From the NCBI RefSeq assembly GCF_037477895.1, contig NZ_CP132745.1, positions 124,001-188,000 of the forward strand: a DNA stretch of 64,000 nt, given 5' to 3'. This DNA comes from Mycetohabitans endofungorum (GTDB lineage Bacteria > Pseudomonadota > Gammaproteobacteria > Burkholderiales > Burkholderiaceae). The position numbers were made by a program, and so were the translations under genes. Each line of letters opens with the position of its first letter. The first letter of the stretch is position 1. Below are positions 38,535-64,000 of the stretch, piece after piece. The notes under the pieces are model-generated. The model made no database searches. It was given only the letters and a program-made list of their open reading frames with translations, and was not told the origin of the DNA.

Positions 38535-40550
38535 TTAATGATCGGTCGAAGGACCAGATGCACCTGCCACGCTGGGCATCTTGCGATAGATCGTATTGCG
38601 CGATATCCCGAGCGAGCGGGCTGCGGCCGACACGTTGCCGCCATGGCGCGCAATAGCGGCGGCGATCGCACAGGCCTCGACGTCTTGCAGCCGTGCGTGC
38701 AGCGGCAATGGGGCGAGGCCGCCGAAAGAGACGGCATCCGGGCCGACAGCCACGGCACGCGCATCGCCTCGTGCCGGACGCAGGTCTTCGAAGAAATCGT
38801 CCGGCAGATGCTCGCGCCGGATCACGCCGTCATCTTCTACCATCGCGGCTGCCGTGCGCAGCAGATTGCCCAGTTGCCGGAAGTTGCCGGGCCACGTGCA
38901 TTGCTCGAACAGCTTCATCACATCACTGTCCACACTCAGCGGCGGTGCGCTGGCGGCGCCGTGCCCCGACTCCAGTTGCAGCATGCGTTGCACGACCGTT
39001 GCGAGGTCGGTGCGCTCACGCAGCGGCGGCAATTTGACGACCAGTCCATTGAGCCGGTAGTACAGGTCTTCACGGAAGCGGTTTTGCGCGATCATTTCCC
39101 GCAAGTCGCGATGGGTGGCGCAAACGATTGCGATATCGACCAGGATCGAGCGGCTCGATCCGAGGGGGTTGACGACGCGCTCTTGCAAGACACGCAATAA
39201 CCGGACTTGCAATGGATACGGCATGTCGCCGATCTCGTCGAGAAATAACGTGCCGCCGTTGGCCTGCAGCAGCTTGCCGATCGAGCCCTTGCGCCGGGCG
39301 CCAGTGAACGCGCCTTCCTCGTAGCCGAACAATTCCGACTCGATCAGTGTCTCCGGAATCGACGCACAGTTCACGGCAATAAACGGCCCATCACGGCGCG
39401 GCGAATCGTTGTGAATGGCTTGCGCGAGTAACTCCTTGCCGGTCCCCGTCTCGCCGTTGATCAAGACTGGGATGTCCTTGCCGAGTACCTTGCGGACCTT
39501 GGCGATCACCGACGCGACTTGCGGATCGCCGGTGTCGAGATGGCTTAGCCGCGATTGCGACGCCGGCGCCGGCGGGGCCAGGCGGACCGTGCTCCGCGCC
39601 GTGGCGCGCAACTCGGCGCCGGCCTCGTGCGGCGACGCGGTCGGCGTGACTGGCGCGCGTTTGAACTCGACGCGCGCGCACACCACCGCGCCGTTGTGCA
39701 GATTCATTGACACCGGCTGTCCATGGCAATGGCGTACCGTGTCCATCAGTTGCGCGCTGCTCACGCCGAACAGCGAGGACAATGTGTGTGCACGCAGCGC
39801 ACTGAGCGGCAGGTTCAGCTGAAACTGCGCGCTGCGGTTCGCGGACAGAAAGCGGCCATCGCTGGTGAACGCGGCGATGCCTTCCATCAGCGTGCCGAGG
39901 AACTCCTTGCGCGCATGGAAGGCGACCTGCAGCGTCTCGCGGAAGGTGCTGGTGAACAACTGGTTTTCGATCATTTGCACCGACATCCTGGCTAGCGCCA
40001 TCGTGTGCTGATGGTAGCTGCGATAGTCGCCGGTCACATCCAGCACGCCGATCAGATCGCCGTATGGGTCGAGGATCGGCACGCTGGAGCAGGTCAGGAA
40101 CCGATTGGCTGCCAGGTAGTGCTGCTTGCCATGCACGACGATCGGACAGCGCTCGGCGATCGCGGTGCCGATCGCATTGGTGCCCTGTCGGTCCTCGGCC
40201 CAATTTGCGCCAGGGCGCAGCGCGACTTTTTCGGCGCGCGCCAGGAAGTCGTCGTCGCCGATTGAGTGCAGGATTAGCCCGTGCGCGTCCGTCAGCACAA
40301 TCATGCTTTGCGTGTTGACGATTTGTTCATGCAACGTTTCCATCACCGGCATCGCGTGTGCGCACAGCATCCGGTTCTGTTCGCGCTTCAAGTTAAGTTC
40401 GGGGCTGCTCAGCACGTCGTAGTCCGGGCGCGCCAGTTCGCGCAATCCATAGGTTTCGGAGCGCTCGTGCGATTTCTGGATCGATGGGGTGAGCCAGCCG
40501 AACTCGCTCGATTGCGAGGCGGTAGCGGCATAACGGGCATCCTCTGCCAT
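38535..40550 (-). CDS. Sigma-54-dependent activator, AcoR-like (GAF-AAA+-Fis)
   Basis: ATG 40550 (MAEDARYAATASQSSEFGWL) has GGAGGAG just upstream; ATG 40562 is less likely. The 671-residue product has an N-terminal GAF sensory region (about 70-215; GANWAEDRQGTNAIGTAIAE), a PAS-like linker (ITAFTSDGRFLSANRSAQF-type segment), an AAA+ domain (Walker A GETGTGKE about 366; sigma-54-contacting GAFTGAR about 411; Walker B GGTLFLDEIGDM) and a C-terminal Fis helix-turn-helix (VSAAARSLGISRNTIYRKM). AcoR-type proteins activate acetoin, alcohol or aldehyde catabolic operons. No such operon is adjacent, so its target is elsewhere or lost. Confidence 0.88.
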   Translation of the reverse strand: MAEDARYAATASQSSEFGWLTPSIQKSHERSETYGLRELARPDYDVLSSPELNLKREQNRMLCAHAMPVMETLHEQIVNTQSMIVLTDAHGLILHSIGDDDFLARAEKVALRPGANWAEDRQGTNAIGTAIAERCPIVVHGKQHYLAANRFLTCSSVPILDPYGDLIGVLDVTGDYRSYHQHTMALARMSVQMIENQLFTSTFRETLQVAFHARKEFLGTLMEGIAAFTSDGRFLSANRSAQFQLNLPLSALRAHTLSSLFGVSSAQLMDTVRHCHGQPVSMNLHNGAVVCARVEFKRAPVTPTASPHEAGAELRATARSTVRLAPPAPASQSRLSHLDTGDPQVASVIAKVRKVLGKDIPVLINGETGTGKELLAQAIHNDSPRRDGPFIAVNCASIPETLIESELFGYEEGAFTGARRKGSIGKLLQANGGTLFLDEIGDMPYPLQVRLLRVLQERVVNPLGSSRSILVDIAIVCATHRDLREMIAQNRFREDLYYRLNGLVVKLPPLRERTDLATVVQRMLQLESGHGAASAPPLSVDSDVMKLFEQCTWPGNFRQLGNLLRTAAAMVEDDGVIRREHLPDDFFEDLRPARGDARAVAVGPDAVSFGGLAPLPLHARLQDVEACAIAAAIARHGGNVSAAARSLGISRNTIYRKMPSVAGASGPSTDH

Positions 40551-40562
40551 GATCTCCTCCAT

Positions 40563-41101
40563 GTGCGATTCTGGTTATATCGCCGGAACGCCGGGCCGGG
40601 GAATTTTGCAATTCCATGCCGAAAATTCGACTCGACATGGACCGCCGGATCACGTTCATCGTGGGCCCGGCAATGCGAAGTGTAAACAGTACCCTGGAAG
40701 TGGGGGCTGCGCCAGTGGCATGGGATTCGGTAAGACCATGATGTGTCCGTGCGTGTCGTGCGAGCCGTGTTTGACGCAATTAGCGCTCAGTTGGCGCGCA
40801 CGAGCGCGTCTACCAGTTCATGGCAGACGTAGTCGAGCTATTTCCCCGCCTCTCCTTCCCGAGCCGGACGCGGCGCTTGACACTCAGCTCGAACGAGCCG
40901 CCCTTCTATATGCTGGACGTCGATTGCGGATCGTTACTGACTAACGGATGAGACATAGTGATATTCAATTTCGGCTACGTGGTCGAGTTGGCGCTGATAT
41001 CGGTCATGGTCTCCACCACTCAACTGACCACGGCGGTGGCTTCGTGTGCCACTATGGCTTCTTTCTTGCGCGCCTGGATGGTAGAATGCACTCCGCCCTT
41101 T
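40563..41101. other. Intergenic region upstream of tRNA-Leu
   Basis: No gene is recognised. A TAGAAT box at 41082-41087 lies 15 bp before the tRNA 5' end and may be its -10 element; the -35 region is poor. Short open frames here (e.g. from 40958) show no family motif. Confidence 0.4.
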
Positions 41102-41449
41102 CCCGGGGTGATGAAATTGGTAAACATAGCGGACTTAACAATTTGAGTGCACGGCTGGAAACGGTCGATGTAGAACCCTTCAAATTCGGCGAACCCCCTG
41201 GCGCATGAGCCGAGGCAACGCCGAGCCAAGCCCGTGGGGCCCGCTGGGGCCTTGCAGGAAGGTGTAGAGACTAGACGGAGGGCGCCTAATGCGCGATACC
41301 GCGGTAATATGAGCGGCACCGCGCGATGGCGAAGGCATAGTCCAGCGCACGAACGTCGGCCATCGCGAGGCCGGCGGCGCCGAAAGGCGTAGTGTGAAGA
41401 AAATCCGCCGCTTCACGGCTTGCCGGTTCGAGTCCGGTCCCCGGGACCA
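41102..41449 (+). tRNA. tRNA-Leu(UAA), interrupted by a group I intron
   Basis: Exon 1 (41102-41136) folds as acceptor CCCGGGG, D arm ATG...CAT, anticodon 5' stem GCGGA and loop CUU. Exon 2 (41400-41449) supplies AAAA, anticodon 3' stem TCCGC, the long class II variable arm, T arm GCCGG-TTCGAGT-CCGGT, acceptor CCCCGGG, discriminator A and encoded CCA. Joined, they give an 85-nt tRNA-Leu with anticodon UAA. The acceptor strands pair perfectly. The gap lies between U34 and A35, the classic site of the tRNA-Leu(UAA) group I intron. An integrase fragment follows, suggesting that the 3' end also serves as an integration site. Confidence 0.93.
41137..41399 (+). ncRNA. Group I self-splicing intron in the tRNA-Leu(UAA) anticodon loop
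   Basis: This 263-nt intron begins AACAATTTGAGTGC and ends with the terminal G of GTGTGAAG. Core elements appear in order: P (AAATTCGGCGAACCC, 41182), Q (GCCGAGCCAAGC, 41220), R (GGTGTAGAGACTAGACGG, 41261) and S (AAGGCATAGTCC, 41332). P7 pairs GACTA with TAGTC. The internal guide GAGT (41145-41148) pairs with exon ACTT, leaving the conserved U-G pair at the 5' splice site. The element set and insertion site resemble the IC3 introns of cyanobacterial tRNA-Leu. There is no open frame for a homing endonuclease. Confidence 0.92.
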
Positions 41450-41524
41450 ACGCAAAAATCAAGAACTACACACGGTCGCAGACATGATGACTAGATACGC
41501 GTAAAGGTATTGCCGAATAAGAGC

Positions 41525-41675
41525 GATCCCCCTGCAGAAAAGCTGCGCTTCGAGGCGTTCGCACGCGACTTTCCTCAGCTTGCGGCTATGAAACTTGCCG
41601 ACTTCAGGACATCGCAGCTTCTCGAGTGGCGAGATGCGAGACTGAGGCACGTTGCGGCGTCTTCGGCGATTAGGG
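41525..41675 (+). pseudogene. Tyrosine recombinase (phage integrase) N-terminal fragment
   Basis: The segment KLRFEAFARDFPQLAAMKLA, then DFRTSQLLEWRDARLRHVAA and SSAIR, resembles the core-binding SAM-like domain of phage-type integrases. The catalytic domain is missing because IS5 sequence starts near 41676. It sits about 80 bp after the tRNA-Leu CCA, where an integrase of a tRNA-targeting island would be expected. Confidence 0.55.
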
Positions 41676-42006
41676 CGTACAAAAGCCGCAGCTTGCTGAG
41701 CATCATGCGCACGTTGTGCGCCAGCGCCGCCCAGCACTGCATGGATGGCATCTCCCAGCGCCCCTTTGTACCAGTTGCGCGATCGAGTTTACCGTTTGCT
41801 TTCATATGGCCAATGACCGGCCCGATTGCACTGCGTCGCCGGATCATTGCCCGCAAGCCGCGGATGATGCCACGACGCAAACCCGGGTGATAGATTTTCA
41901 CACCATCGATGGCTAAACTCTTGTAGCCGCGATCTGCGGTTGGACCTCGCTCAAGATTGACGCCTGTTGCAGCGCTTGGGCCAGCGTATGACCGCCATAA
42001 GGTGTT
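41676..42006 (-). pseudogene. IS5-family transposase C-terminal remnant
   Basis: On the minus strand NRTPYGGHTLAQALQQASIL, RRGIIRGLRAMIRRRSAIGP, VIGHMKANGKLDR and HNVRMMLSKLRLL match the C-terminal part of IS5-family DDE transposases. A shift between KLDR and HNVRMM and stops upstream make it non-functional. It truncates the integrase fragment and abuts the IS481 element. Confidence 0.7.
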
Positions 42007-43081
42007 CGATTCACGGACATCGTTTCACTTTTTAGAGGGCCGTTTTCGTGGCGTGTTGGAACTTGCATCGCCTATCGGAGCCACGAGTTCCAACACGCGC
42101 CGGTGATGTATAGCAAGGGCCTTGTCGATTCGCCATTCGCGGTGTTGGAGGCGCTCTTTCAGTTCATCGTAGGCACCAACTACCTCTTGCGCGAGAGGTG
42201 TCAGTTCGCCCAGTTCTGCGATGCGATCGACGGGCGTCTTGCCACCGAGTGATCCGTGCGGGCGGCGCCAGTTATAGTCGAACTGCCACTGTTCAATTTG
42301 CTCCTCGATCCCGCCTTCGGTCAGGCCATGACGTGACCAGCATTTGTTCAAGTCAGTGAGTTGCGAACGCTCGACCTTGCCATTGAGGTGTGGCGAGCGT
42401 GGTGGGATTGGTCGGAATTTGATGCACTCGCTCATCAGGCACCGCTGCACTGACTCGCTGCCCCGATCTGTCTGGATGCGTTGAATCGGAAACGGCGTTT
42501 CCTCGATGACGCGATCAAGAAAAAGCAACGTATTACGTGCATTTCTACGCGAATAGACGGCTAGTACGGGCAAGCGAGAACAATCGTCGCCGGCGGTGTA
42601 CTGATGACGCCCCGCGCAATCTTCATCGTGTCCATCTGGACGCAATCGCCCGGCACCGGACGGCTATAACGTTTGGGCTGCGCTGCTCGCCCGGGTCGAA
42701 TCAATGGCTTCACACGCGCCTGGCACAAGATCTTGTGAATGGTTGCGAGCGATAGTTCTCTTTGCTCGTGCAATCGCAACTCATTCTGGATCCGCCGCGC
42801 GCCTTTGTGCTCGGCACGCAGTCGGAGGATCGCTGCTCGATCGCTCTCAGAGACCTTCTGGTTTGGACTTCGGTGTGGACGGCGGCTTTGGGATGGCAGA
42901 CCTGCTTCGCCGGCTTCCTGATAGAGACGTAGCCATTTGCGAAGTGTCGGTCGGAAGATGCCACACCGAGCACACACGGGGCGGACGTTGCCGGCCTCAT
43001 GATACATGTACACCCAACGTAATCGCGTGGCGATCTCTCGATCCATTGCCTCATTTTAGTTGAAACGATGTCCATGAATCG
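42007..43081 (-). mobile_element. IS481-family insertion sequence
   Basis: 21-bp terminal inverted repeats bound the element: CGATTCACGGACATCGTTTCA in two parts at 42007-42027, and its complement with one mismatch at 43061-43081. The single transposase gene on the minus strand is frameshifted. I see no clear target-site duplication. Confidence 0.8.
42025..43046 (-). pseudogene. IS481-family transposase, frameshifted
   Basis: The first part (ATG 43046; MDREIATRLRWVYMYHEAGN, RPTLRKWLRLYQEAGEAGLP) is the HTH region, followed by VPGDCVQMDTMKI with the first catalytic Asp. The frame breaks near 42590. The second part resumes with QYTAGDDCSRLPVLAVYSRR, IQTDRGSESVQ (second Asp) and PPRSPHLNGKVERSQLTDLN (Glu). 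Termini and catalytic residues are otherwise complete, so the inactivation looks recent. Confidence 0.8.
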
Positions 43082-43284
43082 CGCAAATTACCTTTTGCCC
43101 GCAGAATTTGCAGCGAAACGTCGGACAATAACGGATGCTCCTGCCGCTTTCCAGGAGCTGGCTTAAAAGGACTTTGCTAGAAGCCGGCTGGTACTAACGA
43201 AGAGGGGCGGGTCAGCGTACAGCGCCTGTTCAAGTGCATCCAGAACGAATTCCGTGGTCATCGACGAACTGACGCGCTAGCGTA
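43082..43284. other. IS debris between IS481 and IS66 remnants
   Basis: It contains GAAGAGGGGCGGGTCA (about 43199-43213), resembling the right end of the IS407-group element whose left end is at 2507. No gene is seen. Confidence 0.4.
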
Positions 43285-43663
43285 AGTCAGTATGACTTTC
43301 CCTGAAGCAGTTGCATGCAGTGTTGCCGCATAGTGCGTTCGGCAAAGCGCTGCACTACCTGCAGGGCCAAAGGCCAAAACTAATCCGCTTCATCGAAAAC
43401 GGCGCCCGGCCTATCTCGAGCAACCCTTGCGAGAACGCGAGCAGGCCATTTACCGTCGGCCGAAAAAACTGGTTCTTCTACGACACGGTCGCTGGAGTGA
43501 ATGCCGCAGCCAACCTGTACTCATTGATCGAAACGTGTAAGGCAAATAGCGTCGAACCATACGGTTATCTCGTCTCGCTGTTCAAGGCATTGCCACTCGC
43601 AAACATTGCCGACGATTACGAGGCGCTGATGCCGTGGCGGCTCGCCACTTCAACAGACTGACG
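43285..43663 (+). pseudogene. IS66-family transposase TnpC, C-terminal remnant
   Basis: From about 43300 the frame reads LHAVLPHSAFGKALHYLQGQ, PKLIRFIENGARPISSNPCE, NASRPFTVGRKNWFFYDTVA and GYLVSLFKALPLANIADDYE, the conserved C-terminal part of IS66 TnpC. About three quarters of the protein and the accessory tnpA/tnpB genes are absent. Confidence 0.8.
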
Positions 43664-43998
43664 TACAACCGGCCGCGTCGCGCAAGCCACGTGGTTTATT
43701 GCGCGCTTACGCCCAAATATGGGCGCCAACGTCGCTTCGATGGACCCCTACGGCATGCTTGTAGCCAACACCGTCAGTGGGTGACGAAGCTCGATCATCG
43801 TGTCCAGACGGCTGCGGAAAGGTCGGGTATGCTCATCCGCGTGGCTCGCAAACTCCCAGGAAACCAACCAGATCAATAGCGATTCTGGGAGTTCCCTCAA
43901 TCATGATCGCCCTCCAGCGTCTTGCTGCGCTTGCCTCAGCTAACTTATGCAGGGCCGACTCTTTAGTGACGGTAATAAAAGAGATATTCGCCGGTTGC
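43664..43998. other. Unassigned stretch
   Basis: No gene, RNA or IS family is recognised. Short plus-strand open frames (43634-44031) lack motifs and ribosome sites. Confidence 0.35.
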
Positions 43999-44341
43999 TT
44001 ACCTCTGACTCAAGGTGGTAATAGTGTCTAGCAAGGCCTGAACATCTTTTTCTGCTATTCGAGAGTCGTCAATGTAAGGAGCATGGGATGCCAGTGAAGG
44101 TGCCATTTCAAGGGTTCGTCTACACTGTGATGATAGTGTTTTGTCAGTTAAAATTGCCGAACAAGCTGAGCGCAAATCATTTTGTAGATTGCTGAACGAG
44201 CGTTCGGATTTTCTGAAGGCATTGTGTTGACTATAGGCGCTATTTATATATTCATCTAGCGCTGTTAATGCAAAAATAGATGCCGCCCATTTCTTTTTGT
44301 TTTTTAATAAAATTTTTGAAAATTTGCAAAAATCAAGGTTA
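43999..44341 (-). other. Open extension of the cupin gene, reached by a -1 shift at the A9 tract
   Basis: If one base of the A9 run (T9 at 44342-44350 on the plus strand) is skipped, the cupin frame continues without a stop for about 114 codons to TAA at 43999. It reads NNLDFCKFSKILLKNKKKWA, SIFALTALDEYINSAYSQHN, FSNLQNDLRSACSAILTDKT and TLEMAPSLASHAPYIDDSRI. There is no upstream ATG of its own. The segment looks helical and coding-like. Confidence 0.55.
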
Positions 44342-45160
44342 TTTTTTTTTGAGTGTTTTTTCTTTAAAAGATGAAAATTTATCTTCTTTGTATAAGTTAT
44401 TGAGTGTTAGCATGGAATTTGGGCATTCCAAAAATTGTGATATTTCTTGCGGCCACCAGAAACTTACTGATATCGAAGTTCCAATTGCATTGACATGATG
44501 CCACCAGTAAGCCGGTAAAAATAATAATTCTCCGAAGTTCAATGTAAATTTGTAGGCTCGAGCTTTGCTGAAATTTGGATACTGTAATAAATTTGGATTA
44601 CTTGCGTCGACGTGCGAAATGTGCGAAAAAGCTAGATCATGGTGATAAGGGTATAGGTTGCATGTATCATGAGGCGAAAATATAGTGAATTTTTTGTTGC
44701 CATTAAGTTGAGCGAAAAAATTGTTTGCCATGTCGAAGTGTAATGGCGTGATAGTATTTTTTCCAAACCAAAGATTGATTATTGGATTGTGTGGGATGAT
44801 CAACTTTGGTATTATGATATTATTCATAATCTCCGGAAATTCCTCTGGTATGGATTTTTGCATTATGTATAGACATTGATTTTCGTCGCCCTCAATTATT
44901 TTTCTGCCGGCATCCCCAAAGGTCATTATTTTTTTATCATATTTTGTGGAATTTTTAAATTCATGTGCTGGGGTATAATCAAATTTTCCATTTTTTGAAA
45001 TATTGACAGCCAACACCTTATCCTTCAGCGTCGAAATTAAGTATTGTGGAGACCATAGTTTTTCAATGTGCCACTCGGTAAGTGCGTTTGTTATTATGGC
45101 TGGTTGATTTTTTTCAAAAAAATCAGTCATGAATTTGTTGAAATTAACTCGGGGGATCAT
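44339..45160 (-). CDS. Cupin_8/JmjC-type Fe(II)/2-oxoglutarate oxygenase
   Basis: The best start is ATG 45160 (MIPRVNFNKFMTDFFEKNQP), preceded by GGAGGTGA; the open frame to 45193 lacks a ribosome site. The 273 residues contain a JmjC/cupin_8 core: TPLHFDMANNFFAQLNG with the HxD pair (His141, Asp143), a Lys-rich strand KKFTIFSP, and PAYWWHHVNAIG with the distal His (221 or 222). Such enzymes hydroxylate amino acid side chains; the NRPS immediately upstream makes peptide or aminoacyl tailoring plausible. The gene is far more AT-rich than its surroundings, indicating transfer. It ends in KKK at an A9 run, beyond which the frame would remain open if shifted. Confidence 0.8.
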   Translation of the reverse strand: MIPRVNFNKFMTDFFEKNQPAIITNALTEWHIEKLWSPQYLISTLKDKVLAVNISKNGKFDYTPAHEFKNSTKYDKKIMTFGDAGRKIIEGDENQCLYIMQKSIPEEFPEIMNNIIIPKLIIPHNPIINLWFGKNTITPLHFDMANNFFAQLNGNKKFTIFSPHDTCNLYPYHHDLAFSHISHVDASNPNLLQYPNFSKARAYKFTLNFGELLFLPAYWWHHVNAIGTSISVSFWWPQEISQFLECPNSMLTLNNLYKEDKFSSFKEKTLKKK

Positions 45161-45244
45161 ATTGCTCACCTCCATGTATATAGAATAATTCAACTTGCTG
45201 TTAATTCAAAGTTACGAAAAATTTGGTAACTTTTTATTTGTAAT

Positions 45245-45394
45245 AGATGCCAGATGCCAGATGCCAGATGCCAGATGCCAGATGCAGATGCCAGATGCCA
45301 GATGCCAGATGCCAGATGCCAGATGCCAGATGCCAGATGCCAGATGCCAGATGCCAGATGCCAGATGCCAGATGCCAGATGCCAGATGCCAGAT
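45245..45394 (+). repeat. Heptanucleotide tandem repeat (AGATGCC), about 21 copies
   Basis: Uninterrupted AGATGCC units fill about 150 bp, with one unit shortened by a C (AGATGCAGATGCC near 45281-45293). It lies between the NRPS stop (45672) and the cupin start (45160), 84 bp before the latter. All frames of both strands are open through it, creating spurious ORFs. Copy number should vary by slipped-strand mispairing. Confidence 0.95.
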
Positions 45395-45671
45395 CTTAAG
45401 CCATCGCCAGACAATTTTTTCATCCGGCAGCTTGGGTACGTGCTGTATGTACAGTAATTCAGCCGCTGAGACAGCTCCGGCTGCCCTTTGTGCATTAATA
45501 ATGCTAATGTTCATTGCGACGTTCAATCAATTTAATTGATGAAATTGACTAGGAGAATAATTAAATTTAATCCGCTTGTGATGTGGCTGGCGAAATACAT
45601 CTCTTTCTGCTATTGACTTCTTCGGATCCATGCGTACCTCCTAATAATCTGTAGACTTCAAATGTAAATCA
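45395..45671. other. Spacer between NRPS stop and heptanucleotide tract
   Basis: AT-rich, without a recognisable gene or terminator. If the cupin gene is co-transcribed with the NRPS, the message must cross this stretch and the repeat. Confidence 0.4.

Positions 45672-64000
<18,329 letters not shown>

Noticed and set aside
41180..41455. Minus-strand ORF of 91 codons starting MRWSRGPDSNRQAV
   Set aside because: It is antisense to tRNA-Leu exon 2 and the intron; the RGPDSNR phrase is the usual artefact of reading a tRNA T arm backwards.
45245..45394. Possible CRISPR array
   Set aside because: The units are 7-bp head-to-tail repeats without spacers, and no cas gene is present.
45190..45539. 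ORFs on both strands encoding repeats such as ASGIWHL or MPDARCQ
   Set aside because: The heptanucleotide array is open in every frame, so these peptides follow from the repeat and have no ribosome site or family.

Overview
The window looks like a chromosomal or megaplasmid segment of a GC-rich beta-proteobacterium of the Burkholderiaceae. This rests on IS3/IS110/IS481/IS66 elements of Burkholderia type, a complete aerobic box (benzoyl-CoA) pathway, RstB, Rnk and Liv proteins of Burkholderia type, and large NRPS genes rich in dual epimerization/condensation domains. A symbiotic, IS-rich genus such as Mycetohabitans is a reasonable guess, but it is an inference. About a third of the window is IS remnants and pseudogenes, as expected in a genome undergoing reductive decay.

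Layout. (1) 1-2500: 3' end of a plus-strand NRPS gene (A-T-TE). (2) 2500-6920: IS graveyard with a truncated DUF3597 gene, a rubredoxin-domain gene, and an IS3-family element split by an IS1111-type IS110 element. (3) 6919-12220: a 2.34-kb unit present twice as direct repeats 2966 bp apart. Each unit carries a transposase tail, a protein resembling an aerolysin/ETX-MTX2 beta-pore-forming toxin, a small Pro/Ser-rich protein and a long perfect or near-perfect hairpin. (4) 12220-16240: more IS3 debris, an RstB-type sensor kinase beside a decayed RstA-type regulator, and MipA- and LysR-type remnants. (5) 16241-19505: tyrB-like aminotransferase, aroP-like permease and a divergent Lrp/AsnC regulator. 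(6) 19471-28249: benzoate catabolism, with a leftward operon (DUF4863, benzoate-CoA ligase, alpha/beta hydrolase) divergent from boxR-boxC-boxB-boxA. (7) 29247-34159: livKHMGF branched-chain amino acid (or related carboxylate) ABC transporter, then rnk. (8) 35009-38286: toxin-antitoxin cluster with intact mazEF, a class II Fic protein and decayed vapB/vapBC. (9) 38535-40550: sigma-54 activator. (10) 41102-41449: tRNA-Leu(UAA) whose anticodon loop is interrupted by a 263-nt group I intron, followed by an integrase fragment and IS5, IS481 and IS66 remnants. (11) 43999-45394: AT-rich JmjC/cupin-type oxygenase gene with an A9 tract near its stop codon, preceded by about 21 copies of a heptanucleotide. 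(12) 45672-64000: a giant minus-strand NRPS gene that continues past the window end.

How the genes work together. Benzoate would be activated by the ligase, epoxidized by BoxA/BoxB and ring-opened by BoxC under BoxR control. The giant NRPS ends in modules read by eye as D-X, L-Leu, D-Leu, D-Val, N-methyl-X, L-Ser, then TE release; the D assignments come from dual E/C domains. The cupin oxygenase just downstream on the same strand could tailor that peptide. The two NRPS genes point toward each other across about 43 kb and end in related A-T-TE modules.

The most notable observations are the group I intron in tRNA-Leu(UAA), the duplicated toxin-like unit whose copies differ mainly in the putative pore-forming segment and whose hairpin loops are inverted relative to each other, the exchange of A-domain specificity cores within near-identical NRPS modules, and the heptanucleotide and A9 tracts flanking the oxygenase gene.
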